The notes: a model not told the origin generated them from the sequence alone. A stretch of 64,000 nt of DNA from Alligator mississippiensis (GCF_030867095.1 NC_081828.1:51127434-51191433); one strand, 5' to 3'; counted from the first letter of the stretch, positions 47,510 through 61,010 are shown. Translations and numbers: made by a program.

Positions 47510-48546
47510 TAGAGCAGTACAAAGCTTTGGTAGCCGATAAGATTCAGAGGAGATTCGGTCCGATTTGGGGGCCAAATCTCCAAATCCAAATTGAATCGTG
47601 ATACTCATTAAAAGGTCTGAATTGATTCAAAAGCCTCCAAATTGATTCAGAGATTTGGGCAGTCCACACTTGCTGCCGCAGGGAGCTCAACCCAGGCTCC
47701 ATGCCGGTAAGTAGGGGACAGGGGGGCTGGAGGAGGGGGGAGGGGACCATGGGGGAGGACCCCCACCCAGCCCCCTCTCTAAGGCCCTCCCCCCCACCCT
47801 GACCTGCCCATTCCCCCAGCCCCTCCCATGGCTGCCCCACTCAGCCCTGGCACTGAAAAAAAAAAAAAAGAAAAAGAAAAAGAAAAAAAAAGCCCCGCAC
47901 TCACCAGATGCAGTAGTGGCGATTGGGGCCTCTGGGGGCTTGTGGCAGAGACTCCCCTGTGCAGTGTGGGGCAGCAGGGATCGGCCCCTCCTGCCTGACA
48001 CTCGCGCAGCAGCTGTTGCCTTGTGAGGGGGGTGCAGTGTGGCTCAGCAGGACAACCGCTGGGTTCCACACACTGTTTGGGAGCTGGGACCACTTGGGCT
48101 GAGTGCTGCTGGGCTTCGGGCGACTGGTGGAGCCACCCCAGCTCTGGGACAGTGTGCAGCTGCCTTGCAATGCAACAGCTGCTGTGCAAGTGCCAGGTGA
48201 GGGGGGCCAATCCCCACTGTCCTGCGCTGCACAGGGGGGGCTCTGTCACAAACCCCCAATCACCGCTGCTGCAGCTGGTAAGTGTGGGACTTTTTTTTAA
48301 GCGCCAGGACTCTGGGGCTGGGCAGGGCAGCCATGGAGGGGCTGGGGGAGTAGGATCCCTCTCGCCACCATCACTGACACTGCCGCTGCCTATTTGATTC
48401 AGTTTTGATTCAGAGGAGATTTGGCCCAAATCGGCAGTCAAATCTCTGAATCCAAATAAAATCAGGACAGTGATTTGAATCACCAAATCGAATCACTGTC
48501 CCTTCAAATTGGCCAAATTGAATACCTGCTGCTTCGCACAGGCCTA
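47510..48546 (+). mobile_element. 1.04-kb fold-back hAT element
   Basis: Flanking octamers ttccctac (47502-47509) and ttccccac (48547-48554) match at 7 of 8, the 8-bp duplication of hAT. The left end tagagcagtacaaagctttg and the right end cttcgcacaggccta are inverted. Inside them lie AT-rich arms full of gattcag and ccaaatct phrases on both sides, then GC-rich inner arms (for example ccctcccatggctgcccc near 47.82 kb against gggcagccatggagggg near 48.33 kb). The whole is an imperfect palindrome. An A-rich tract sits at 47858-47891. The long open frames in it do not resemble any transposase. Confidence 0.85.
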
Positions 48547-49430
48547 TTCCCCACCACTACAGTGAGATGTTTTGCAATATGCTTACTGGTCTTTTCCCAT
48601 AGGAGTAGAGATTTGGTTACTTTTATTGTTTTCTTAGCTGTAGATACTACTCAGTGTGGACATTTCAATAAAGATCTTTCTGTCCATAGGAACAAGTAGG
48701 CAAGCCTGTGAATGACTTTTGTATGAATGAACTACCTACTATCAGTTTACCTATTATAACATGGACTTCAGTAAAGACCATAATTTTACTGAACACTGAG
48801 AATGCCGAGTTGTATATAATACATGGCCACGTCTCAAAAGTCAAACCATATTCATGGGATAGAAGACTGCAGGGAAGGAAAGTCAACACACTGCCAAAGA
48901 TCTTGCATATCTAAAGAACTTGGACTTCAGTCATGTGCTCCAGGTGTATACCCAACAAATCTGGGATTCCTTAAATCTAGGAAGGCCGAAATATGGCCCT
49001 TAGGTCATATATACTTCAGAGCTCCAAGAATGTAGTCCACAACCACTGTCCACAGAGTGGTAAGTCCCAACATGCAACACTTGAACTTGGTCTGAGCAAC
49101 CAAACCATATTACCTGCTGGCCTGTGAGCAGCCGCCAATGCACTATAAAGCGCTGCTCACTCTGAAGAGAGTGGCTACCAGGAATTTGATGAAAGCCCGC
49201 TGTAAACCTTGGTTCTAGGCATACTATCAAGGTGGCTTTCCATAGGACAAAGTTTGAATGCTACTGCCGTAAGGGTGTCTTGGAGTGTACTATTACTAGC
49301 TCAAATCCAGAGCACATGCCTTTGAGTGAATATACTGTTTAAACTAAATTAATGTACAGCTGATCTGAAACAGGTCAGTCATAAAAGCTGCTTTTTAAAG
49401 ATTTTGGCTGCTTACAGATTAAAAAAAAAA

Positions 49431-51662
<2,232 letters not shown>

Positions 51663-51958
51663 CTTTCCATCTGTGGTGGTATTGATCCTGTAGTGGTAAA
51701 CGCGTCCCTCATACCTGAGTGAGATGGATAGTTGCCCTGGACTGCTCTCACTTTCACGAACCAGGAAACTGCCATTGATTAAGCTGCTCAGGAGATACTC
51801 TGCTGCACTACGTGACACTGGTCCATGATACCAAGAATGCTTTTCCAGGCTGTTCACTGGTGTGATGTAGTTGCTTGGCACCCATCCCTGCCCATTCTTA
51901 GAACGTACCTCGCTCCATTCACCATTCTGGTTATAACCCAAGACTCTTAGCTTCTCAC
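51663..51958 (-). CDS. ABL2: ABL2 exon, SH3 end and SH2 domain
   Basis: This 296-base exon has the classical ABL size. It reads [20 protein letters not shown] and [11 protein letters not shown] (SH3 C-terminal strands), then the SH2 core [17 protein letters not shown] and [20 protein letters not shown]. The Arg in FLVRES is the phosphotyrosine-binding residue. SH3 and SH2 clamp the kinase in its inactive form. Acceptor ccatctgcag and donor gtaaga are good. Confidence 0.98.
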
Positions 51959-52197
51959 CTGCAGATGGGAGAGAAAGAAAGAGAGAAACCATCAAGATGA
52001 AATCAGGTAAGTCTTTGTAGGTAAGTCTTCACCTGTACAACTAAACCAGATAGTGCAGCTAAGGGCAGGGATTCTTCATTATAACCTATATGGTGCCACA
52101 TAATTTAACTAGATTTCAGTTACTAGACAAGATGTTAACCTAGCTTTAAAGGCAAAATGTTAAGGACAAGATCAGATAAGATACTATTGCCTAGTTA

Positions 52198-52768
52198 CAG
52201 GCAGCCCATGACTTACAACGTTTCGAGTTACAACATTTCACACTTACAAAGTTTATAAATTGACACCCTGTTTCAACTTTCTGACATTAGTTTCAACTTT
52301 ACAATGCTTGATCCAATGTGACATCATGCCGGCAAACAAGTTCGCTGTGTCACCCATCTCCCTGGAGAACATCTGTCTAAACTTCATCGGACAGTTTAAG
52401 AAAGCAAACAAGACTCCAGAAAAACCTGCAGCCAAAACTTCTGAGAAGACTCCAGCTAAGAACCCTTCAAAAAGTCCAACCAACATCCCTTCACAAAGTC
52501 CAGCAAAGCCACCTCAAAGAAGCCCTTCCAAATCGATATGATTGCTATTTACAATACACATACATTAATGTAGCTATATTACTCATCTATAATTTACTGA
52601 GTACAAAATTCTGGAGTATTTTTGGTGAAAATAGGGTATCAGGCCTTGGTTCAGGAACCAATCCCCCGTTTATAATATTGTTTCTTATGAGAAAATTGGT
52701 TCCGAGTTACGTTTCAACTTAAGACAGTTTTCAGGAACCAATTGTGTCACAAGTCCGAGGACAGCCTG
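52198..52768 (+). mobile_element. Tc1/mariner (Tigger/pogo-like) MITE, 571 bp
   Basis: The left end caggcagcccatgacttaca and the right end tccgaggacagcctg are inverted repeats, and TA lies on both sides (52196-52197 and 52769-52770), the target duplication of Tc1/mariner/pogo elements. Further inward both arms repeat 'ttggttcctg' and 'agttac / gtaact' phrases. The middle carries an open frame at 52260-52541 described separately. No DDE/D transposase is encoded, so the copy is non-autonomous. Confidence 0.85.
52260..52541 (+). CDS. Small Lys/Pro/Ser-rich ORF in the Tigger-like MITE
   Basis: This 93-codon open frame lies wholly inside the MITE. Its second half is a run of degenerate short repeats: KKANKTPEKPAAKTSEKTPA, then KNPSKSPTNIPSQSPAKPPQ and RSPSKS, like the S/T-P-x-K repeats of linker-histone tails. 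The DNA shows matching imperfect repeats (aagactccag, aaagtccagc). There are two more in-frame ATG codons; expression is unproven. It may be a leftover of a longer element protein, or chance on a repeated Lys/Pro-coding tract. I do not recognise a family. Confidence 0.3.
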   Translation: MTPCFNFLTLVSTLQCLIQCDIMPANKFAVSPISLENICLNFIGQFKKANKTPEKPAAKTSEKTPAKNPSKSPTNIPSQSPAKPPQRSPSKSI

Positions 52769-53683
52769 TACTCCTATTTGGATACTCAGCTAATATTTAT
52801 TCCAACTCAATTGCATCACCACGTATGTCAACCAATTCCAAGGTTTCCTGTGGTTCAGATTTCTGGAGATGGAAGATAACTTTTTCCTGTATGATTTGTA
52901 ATACCCTCAAGATTTTAGCCTTAAAACAAAGTTTCTTAAAATGGTTGCACAGCAGGGGAGGTTTTTCTGGCATGTATTAAGATGAGAGTTTCCTGTCACT
53001 ACAAGTTATTTTTTGTGGCATATTTAAAGCTCCTGATTTCTCTTTGGTGGAGGCAGAAAGGTAGTGAAGTTTGTATATGGGCAATAATGCTTGACAAGAA
53101 ATGTCTCTGCACACAAATGAACAGGCCTGCATGGTTCTGCCATGATAGCACCATACGACTTGTATTTTAATACTACTAGCAGTCCTACCACAAAATGCAC
53201 ATACTGAGAAACACATTCTTACTTTTCCAGAATAGCTTTGGCATGGTGGGTGCTAAACCAGAAGGTTTGAGACAAATTCAGAAGACAATAGGTAACAGAA
53301 GAACTAAACTTGCAAAACTTGGCTTGAAGCAGGTAGGGAATCAACTCCGCACTGGCAAATGTTTAGCTTGGTTATGAATGGTCAGTACCTCTGAGATTTA
53401 TGCTAACTGCCCCTGAAGCAAGCCTATAATTTTACCAAACATTATCAAATAGTCTGAAGGGCATAGCATGATGCTGGTACCAAAAAGGAGTATAAACACA
53501 TTATTTGGGTCACAATATTTCTGAAGAAATCCATAAAACTTTTGACACTGCAATGACAAATCTGGGTACAGAAAATGTTTGTAGTCCAAAAACAGTAGTG
53601 TCTGTAGTTTATTGGGTTCTTATGAAGTATGGTGGGGTGCCAGATATCTGAACTAAATAAAGTAACCAATTGTTCAGCTAATG

Positions 53684-53982
53684 CAGCAATTCTCATCCTG
53701 GGGTGTCTTGAAATGTTTTCAAGGGTACTGTGGGGTACCAGGCGGTGGTACACTGTTAGGTATACAAACATGACTCAAGATAAACCCAGAGATTTCAAAG
53801 AAGAATCCAGTGTTCAAGTCTGTCATTCTGGCCTGTTACAGTGAGTTCTTTGCAAGAAAACAATTGCTCTACAGTATTATTTCTCTACAGTCGAAAAACA
53901 AGTGAATGCTAAGAGCTGGCATTGAGGAATGCCTTGAGTTTAATGAGGAGTGCCTCGACTCACAAAAGGTTGAGAGCCACTG
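53684..53982 (+). mobile_element. 299-bp hAT MITE with perfect 8-bp duplication
   Basis: The left end cagcaattctcatcctgggg and the right end aaaaggttgagagccactg are inverted repeats of the hAT-Charlie-like type. The octamer agctaatg is identical on both sides (53676-53683 and 53983-53990). It is noncoding. Confidence 0.92.
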
Positions 53983-54033
53983 AGCTAATGAAACATACAT
54001 ATTAAAACATATAAACATGACAATGCTGTACTC

Positions 54034-54297
54034 TAGGGGTGTCAAAGATATAGCTCATGAGCCATATCTAGCGCACAGTCATGTCATCTGGTCTGCAGAG
54101 TTGGAAACATGCTCAGGGCTGCAGCAATTAATGTTGCCACTGCTTGGCTCATTGCCAAATTTCTGGCCCTTCAGTCAGCCCTGTGGCTCTGTGTTCCAAA
54201 TTCAGTTGACAGAATAACTCTGCTTTCTAGATCCAGGCCACAGGAGTCCTGTGATACTCATTTGGCACTATGGAGCCAAATGACTCTGACATGCCTT
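54034..54297 (+). mobile_element. 264-bp hAT MITE
   Basis: The left end taggggtgtcaaagatatag and the right end ctctgacatgcctt are inverted repeats. The octamer ctgtactc occurs exactly on both sides (54026-54033 and 54298-54305). It is noncoding. Confidence 0.88.
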
Positions 54298-54310
54298 CTG
54301 TACTCTAGGG

Positions 54311-54586
54311 CAGCGGTTCCCAATCTGTGCCACCAGCGGTACTCAGACAACATGTCAGTGGTACACATTAACAGATTTACTATAATTATTTTATATGACA
54401 AAAATTTGCTGGTAGCACTTAAGGTTGTATTGTTTTATATTAGTGGTGCGCAGTATGTCAGAGTTTGTCAGAGGGCAAGTTTAGAAGCATATTTCCCTTT
54501 CTTTCAATTTGCTGATTAATGATTGATAAAACGTTCTCTCCATGGTGTACACTTGTACCGTATACCAAAGAAGCTGGTAACCTCTG
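54311..54586 (+). mobile_element. Probable hAT MITE, 276 bp
   Basis: The left end cagcggttcccaatctgtg and the right end agaagctggtaacctctg are inverted repeats of the hAT type. The flanking octamers do not match, so the duplication is lost or the ends are slightly misplaced. It begins 5 bases after the target duplication of the element before it. Confidence 0.62.
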
Positions 54587-55105
54587 CATTTTTGTAACTG
54601 AACTGTTCAAATAAATGGTGTGTGAATAACTAAAATACTACTAAACTATATACAGTCAGTCAGCTCTGAGTAAATTAACTGTTAAAACGCGGTCCATGTC
54701 ACACAAGTCAAAGATAAAGCATGTGTTTGAAAGGCACACTTCTAACAAGTAGTTCACAGAAGACAATCAACATCTTCAGTTATGGTCAATCCTGTCATTT
54801 TCTCTGGTAGAACAAGTGACAAGTGATTCTACTTGGGGGTTTTTACCCCCCACTTAAATCCGTACCTTATTGCTGAAGGAAATTACCTATAATCCTGCAG
54901 AGAGAAAAGTTTGGTAAATTCCACCATTTCACCATGAAGTTCAGTTCTGTGTCTAGAGCTGCAGAATAACCACATTTTTCCTCCAAACTAGAGCTTCTTA
55001 GATCAGGTAAGTGTTATTATTTCAACACAGCTCTGAATCAAAGCCTCAAGGGGAACAAGTTTGAGCCACAGTAATATGCTGGCAGGGCACAGGATGATTG
55101 ATTAC

Positions 55106-55276
55106 CTTTGGTGATGCTGAGTGTGTTGTCACCACTTGCTACAAAATCGTAAAGTGCAACAAAGAGATTGGGATCGCTCTCAGTGGCTCCAAGCAGATTT
55201 TCCTTGGAGCTCCACCTGATGGCTTCATTCAGTGCCTGCGGTTCGACATCACAACCATAGGGGCGATGAAGGGCCT
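55106..55276 (-). CDS. ABL2: ABL2 exon, N-cap end and SH3 start
   Basis: This 171-base exon is one codon shorter than the 174-base ABL1 exon, as in other ABL2 genes. It reads [20 protein letters not shown], then [20 protein letters not shown] and [32 protein letters not shown] is the start of SH3. The acceptor tttctccag and donor gtaatc agree in phase, and the acceptor phase also accepts exon 1A directly. Confidence 0.97.
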
Positions 55277-56679
55277 CTGGAGAAAGAATAAAAGCAGGGA
55301 ATTTACTTCATTTGCAACAGTTGCAAGCTCAGTACATACAACCTCACAGCTGCTGCTGCTGCTGCACTGTGAAGTCTTAAGGTCATAGGAAGAACTATGG
55401 ATTTTGCCAGAATAGAAGTTTTGCAATGTCCAGGCATCAGAAAAAAACAGCTCAGGAGACCAGAATGTTTTTTTAAACAATAATTTACAAGGCACATTTA
55501 GGACTATAGTACATTTCAGAGTAAATAGAAAAGGGTAGTTAAAAAGCAATACTGAAAATTCAAGAAAGTCACAGCTTAATGTCCAGCACCAGCCTTTTTC
55601 CTGTTCCAAATATATTGCAGTAAGACAGGGGCCTGCAAAATTAATGGACATATCTACTGAGTTTAACAACTAGACTTTAAAACCATTTTGTTGCAGATAT
55701 ATTAAGATATAATCCACACCTATAAAACAGAAGATACTGAGTAGAGAGTGGAGTACGGGCAGATCTTGGTAATGGTAGGACCCAAACCACTTAGTCAGTA
55801 AGGCCACAGACAGATATCACATTTATCCTGGGACAGACTATAGTAACCCAGACTATAGTATCCCAGGTACAATTGTTCAGATGTACACATCTATTGTCTC
55901 AGAATAAAATCTTAAAAGGTTCATATGATAAGAAGTACTAATAGATTATCCTGGGATTACATCACTGAAGCAATAGCAAAAGAATGGCAATGCATTCAGC
56001 TGCTCACTGAACCTTGATTAGAAGGGATCTTAATTGTTCAAATTACAGTAAAATTGCCCTAATCCCAACACAACTTTTTGACACTGGGTGTGTACATGCA
56101 CAGTATGTCAAATTTTTAAAAAGCATCAATGGGTTTTGGTGGCAATAGACAAAAGCTCCAGTTCTTAGAAGCATTTGTCTTTACTGAGCAAAAATAAACA
56201 GTAATTAAAGAATACATTCTTTACACTGTTATAGTGCTTTCAAGAGGCAAAGTGTATAACTACCTTAAAACAAGGTCACACAGCAAGACCACACCACCAG
56301 TTTGACTCAAACCTCTAACTATAAAGAAGGAGGACGATCATGGAAGATTTCATCAAGCATAAATACATGTGGGCTGAAAGTTCAGACTGCAGAGACAACC
56401 AACTACTTTTACCTTCAAATTAGATTAACCAAAGTGTAAGTCTTCCTTGTTTCAATTATGCATTTGCTTTGAAGTCAACTATATTTTAAAAAAGAATATA
56501 TATATATATTAAAAACAAACAAACAAACAAACAAAAAAACCAAACTGAAAAACCAACTTACTTTTGTACCAATTCTAGATAAAAATGAGGGTTTTTTTTT
56601 CCATTCCATGCCAAATCATTCCACATAATGTGTAATAACTTTCTGGCTCATTTCCATCACACCTTAAACTGAATGTGTA

Positions 56680-57190
56680 GCTGGCTGAGGCTGGCCCATG
56701 ACAGATCCTGAAAATGAGCCGAGTATCAGGATCCAGCAGAGGGCAGACCCAGGGCCTAAATCACAGATGTCCTGGCAGCTCAAACCAAGGGTCTCCATGC
56801 ACTGGGCCCTTCAAAAACTCATCTGTCACTCAGTTGAGCAACACACAGAGTTTTAACTCCATCCCAGCTAACTGGGACCTTTAAACCCATGTGCCACCCA
56901 GCTCAGTTTTAACTCAGTCAAAGCACCTGGGGACCCTCAGGATCAGGCTGTGGCAGTTTGACCCCAGGGTCTGTCTGGGACCTGTAAAACCCCTAGCTGG
57001 GGTATGACAATCCTCCGATTGTCAGCTGGGGCTCTGACCTGACTGGGACCAGTTTCAGATCCTGGTTTGGTTACCAGCCCCAAATGCTGATCACATGATT
57101 GTTGGCACCTGGGTTTTAATTTGCTGGTGCAAAGGGATCCTGATATTATAATCCCAGGGTCCCCCTGCACTGACAAGTAAGGCAAGATAG
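56680..57190. repeat. Unclassified repeat-like GC-richer block
   Basis: Phrases recur within this block: ctgggacc three times, tttaactcag/tttaactcc, 'ggatcc' near both ends, 'agggtctccatgcactg' against 'agggtccccctgcactg'. The composition differs from the intron on both sides. This suggests an inserted element or degenerate tandem structure. I cannot name the family or place its ends. Confidence 0.35.
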
Positions 57191-57874
57191 GGATCTAACC
57201 TGCTTCCCAGTATTATGCAACCTGCTGTGCAAGTGTGGCATGGCAGGAAGCACAACTGTTGGAATCACATCTTAGATGCCATGGCACCTTAAAGTGACAA
57301 TGTCAGAGGCCTATCCGTCATATCATCAATAAGGCTTCACTTAAACTACTGGTGATGCTGGGTTCAGCAGCATTTCTCTCATAGCCTGTATACACAAGCC
57401 AGCAGTTGGAACTTTAACCAAAAGAAAATGTACAGACCAATGGCAGCAGTATACCCGCCAGCTGCTGCTGCTCAAGATTATGGAACCAGTAGCAGTAACA
57501 CTACATTAAGCGATAAGTGGTGCTATGCTGAGTTGCCAAGACAGATTCAAAGTCGATGTGAGACCATCATGATTTCCTTTTGAATGACTAGGAGAACCAT
57601 TCACCTTTAAAGCAATATTACATACCAAAAAGCAAAACAGAAGTCAACAATCATGTTTGAAGAGTACCTGAACAATCACTACAGTACTTTTGAAGTTTTT
57701 ACCAGTAATCTAAAGGCTTCAGTGGCTTAAATGTCATTGGTTTTTAAGTACCCAAGTCACTCTTTATAGGGAGACTTCAGAGACTGAGACTTTTGCCTAA
57801 TATCTACTAACTACACCTTACTGGACAGTGAAAGAATCTGCTATAGTAGGTTACCAATATGTAGTAAGATAGGT

Positions 57875-58280
57875 CAGGGCCGTCTCACTTCAGAGCATCC
57901 AAGGGCCGCACACTACTAATCATAGGTCCTGGGCTACACACAGCACATGCTGCAGGGGCTGTACACCATATGGACTTCAGGGATCTGTGCCATGCAGGCC
58001 CCCAGCCCTCCCATGCTGCTTAGGCAGCAGCAGCCCCCACCCCAGCTGCCACAGGAGGAGCATAATCACTTATCCTCACTGCTCCCACCTAAGCTGCCCA
58101 ACTCAAGCCTTCTGGCTGGTGTTGCCATGGACAGCAAGCTCAATGGACCCCCTCCTGCCATGCTGCCCTGCCCCAGAAAACCTGGTTGCAGCAGCAGGTG
58201 CAATGGAGGGAGTGGCAGCCAGGCCCACAGGCTGCAGATTAACCCTTCACAAGCTGTAGGCCATGAATTAGACAGCTCTG
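57875..58280 (+). mobile_element. 406-bp hAT MITE
   Basis: The left end cagggccgtctcacttcaga and the right end aattagacagctctg are inverted repeats. Flanking octamers agataggt (57867-57874) and agataggc (58281-58288) match at 7 of 8. The GC-rich interior has incidental open frames, including a proline-rich one, none resembling a transposase. It is related by its ends to the element at 14.9 kb. Confidence 0.85.
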
Positions 58281-59073
58281 AGATAGGCTGTTTAAAGAAA
58301 GAAAAAAAAAAGGTGGATCAGCACAGATCATGGGGCTATTTTAGCCCTTTCAGAGCAGAGAATGAAGGAGGAGAAAATGAAAAGCAACTACTGGATTTTC
58401 TGTCTACTCAAGTATATTGACTATTGACTTCATCAAGTCAGCACTCACAGTACTGTCCCCTCCAAAGACAGACTGTAATATAAGCTACTTGTTTAAAAGC
58501 TAAGGGCTTTTCTAGTTAACTTAGTCTAAACTAAAGCTCCTTTTTAGCTGTAGTACTGCACATTTGTACATGTGCATGCAATGGGATAAACTTTTCAATT
58601 TAGAAAAACATTTCCCGCTTTACACATCAAAAACCATGATGCAATTTAGGATCAAATGAAGTCGCTGCGCCTCATCCATCCCTTTCCTGTTCTTTGTTCT
58701 CACAATAGAATTAAATCCCTTCCTGACACAGCCGCTTTCCCAGGCAGTCTGTTGCCAAGGGATGTTTTTCCTCTGCCTTACAGTTATTCTTCCTAGTGCA
58801 AGACTTGGCAGGAAGAAAATTTATAAAGAATATACTAAACTCAACATTTCAGAATCGGATCAAACACTAACTTTTTCTTCTTTGAAATACAACCAATTTA
58901 AACTACTCATGTATCTGAAACATTCAAATGATCCTCCAAGCTAGACAAAAGGAGAAGTCTTCAGACCTGCTGAAGACAGTCTTAAGAGGACAAAGACTAG
59001 TTTCAAGCCCTTCATTCAGTGTACACAGGGCAAGGTGTTGGACAATACAACACAGCATTCCTGTACACCATAC

Positions 59074-59185
59074 CTGTGAAGTCTGATACGCCAGATTCAG
59101 AGGCTTCATTGCCAAGGCAGCAGAGCAGCCTGCTCTCTTCCTTACTGTAACTGTTGGACTGTAGGAGAACTGTCCCCAGGATCAT
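59074..59185 (-). CDS. ABL2: ABL2 alternative first exon 1A
   Basis: The minus strand reads MILGTVLLQSNSYSKEESRL and LCCLGNEASESGVSDFT, then donor gtatgg. This matches the human ABL2 1A N-terminus (MVLGTVLLPPNSYG...CCL...TEASES). The ATG at 59185-59183 is in context aacATGa and is the first AUG of the frame. It lacks the Gly-2 needed for myristoylation, so the 1A form would not be lipidated, unlike form 1B whose exon lies beyond the window. Ending in phase 1, it joins the exon at 55.28 kb in frame. Spliced without exon 2, the visible exons encode 1137 residues. Confidence 0.92.
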
Positions 59186-60209
59186 GTTGTGCTCGACAGC
59201 AAGCAAAAGAAACTGCTAATCATAAAAAATCCTAAAATATCACTTGCAACAAGCTACACCACGTGCATATGGCTATTACTCACAAGACTGGGAGCCAATG
59301 GGAACAAGAGCACTTCAGGAGTGGGTGGGGGAGTGACGGAGAAAAAATAATTTTTGTGTTTAACTTAATTATTGCCTGAAAGTGTAGTAAGGGTGGAGCT
59401 TCCTACACAACTATGCACAAACAAAGGAAGTGGAGAACAAGCTGCATGTTGACACATTTCTAGGATCAGCAATAAATCACTCAGTTTTATTCCATTAGGA
59501 TTAGGAAACTAAGCCTGGATGAAAGCAAAACACTTTCCTTGGAGAACACATCTTACAAATTTTCCAATGCATCATCAATAAAAAAACCACACAATATGAT
59601 TCATTTTCCACCCCACATACAACTACTCCTGCACTAGTGAATTCAGTGAAATAACTTATAAATCTAATACTAAAGGTTTAACATGTACCTTAACCAGGAG
59701 AGCAAATACAAATGCTAGAAAACCACATAGACTTTTTTCACCAAATTGCTTTTAGAAACAAATATATAGAGAGCCTATCAAGCCTATATTTGAGCCGCGA
59801 ATTTGCCGATTTATGAAGATCTAAGCACAGTCACTAATATTTCAAAAGGAATACTGTCAAAATGAGTATTTAAAAAAAGAAAAACCTGTTTGACAAAGCT
59901 GCTTAAAAAGAAGTTCTAAATGTCTGGGTTTTTTTGTTGGTGGTGGTTTTTTGTTTGTCTGTTTTTTTACAAGAGTTTGTCTGATCCCTTATTAATATTT
60001 ACATGGATTTTTAGAGGAGGAAAAAAAGCAGCCAGGGAATGAAGTTAAAAGCAACTATACTTTGTTGTTTCCTCAGGTTTCTAAGGAAGATTTTAAAAAG
60101 TTTTGAAACCTAAGTGCCTCCTCCCAGGGAAAATGAAACCAGCTGTGCCCTGCTGCATCTCAGCCACATGCTACTGGAGGTCTATACACTTTCTTTTATT
60201 CATTTACTA

Positions 60210-60211
<2 letters not shown>

Positions 60212-60249
<38 letters not shown>
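60212..60249 (+). repeat. (CA)n microsatellite
   Basis: There are about nineteen uninterrupted ca units. Confidence 0.98.
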
Positions 60250-60253
<4 letters not shown>

Positions 60254-60957
60254 TCCCCTTCCCAGTCCCTTTAAAATTTGTGTCCCTCAGCATGGGCCAC
60301 CCTGGTGTATATCTTCATAACATAGCATTTCCTTTCTATTCTTGTACTTTTGTAAGTAGTACTGAAATCTGAAGTATATCAATTGGGACAAACTGAAATG
60401 AACTAGATAGTTCACAGTTCAGAATTTTAAAGAACCAAGCCTGCAAAAAGCTTGAAACAATGTCAGTAATGCCCACATTATATCTGAAATGTTTTATTCA
60501 CAGCTATGTTAAAATATAGATCAGCATCTATCTGTTATAAAGTTGAAAGCCCATCCTCCAGATCCCTTCAGATGCCTGTTCTCCAGACTACATGAAATGA
60601 TACCAAAATACAAAAATAAAAACTAGTTTCTCCTAAAACACACACTTCTTTCCATCTCTCATGTGCAGATGAAGTGTCATGGATTTGACCAGTCCAGAGG
60701 TTTCAACTCCAGCTCATCACAGTCGTATCTGAATGCACATATCAAAATAGGGCTCCTGCACCTACTTCCTATAAGCATAAACAGATTATAATCTCTAGAT
60801 ATTAATTCTCACACACTCAAAACCCATGTGGCACAAATACAGCATTCTATTTTCTTTTTATCACATTGTTCCCTTGTAACTATGGCCTTGTCTTCTAACA
60901 TCCCTATCATGTCAATCTCTCTACTCTCTCTCTGCTATTAAATAAACATTAACAAAT

Positions 60958-61010
60958 GAAGTGGATCAGCTCTGGCAGGACTCATCCTGCCACAGCTGAT
61001 CCACTTCACT
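60958..61010. repeat. Short perfect-type hairpin
   Basis: The sequence gaagtggatcagctctggca, then ggactcatcc, then tgccacagctgatccacttc forms two 20-base arms with about two mismatches around a 10-base spacer. It may be a small MITE or a fragment of one. No duplication was identified. Confidence 0.6.

Larger units (their letters stand above)
51959..55105 (-). other. ABL2: ABL2 intron with a cluster of DNA transposons
   Basis: This 3.1-kb intron holds a TA-flanked Tigger-like MITE (52.2-52.77 kb) and three hAT elements in a row (53.68-54.59 kb). Sequence at 52.77-53.68 and 54.6-55.1 kb shows nothing recognised. Confidence 0.8.
55277..59073 (-). other. ABL2: ABL2 intron, exon 1A to exon 3
   Basis: This 3.8-kb intron contains a 406-bp hAT at 57.88 kb and a repetitive GC-richer stretch at 56.68-57.19 kb. 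I looked for the 63-base cassette exon 2 of mammalian ABL2 (coding HFASCVEDGFEGDKTGG) on the minus strand and did not find it. AT and AAAC simple repeats lie near 56490-56540. Confidence 0.7.

Noticed and set aside
47779-48486. 235-codon open frame on the minus strand
   Set aside because: It lies entirely in the fold-back hAT. The translation has poly-Phe/Ser from the A-rich tract and no transposase motif.
55800-56110. Palindromic segment cctgggacagactatag...
   Set aside because: Short inverted phrases are present, but no consistent element ends or duplication could be fixed.
60540-60580. Candidate ABL2 exon 2 (minus strand, ctggaggatggg)
   Set aside because: A few residues (LEDG) resemble VEDG of exon 2, but the flanking residues and splice sites do not fit, and it lies upstream of exon 1A.
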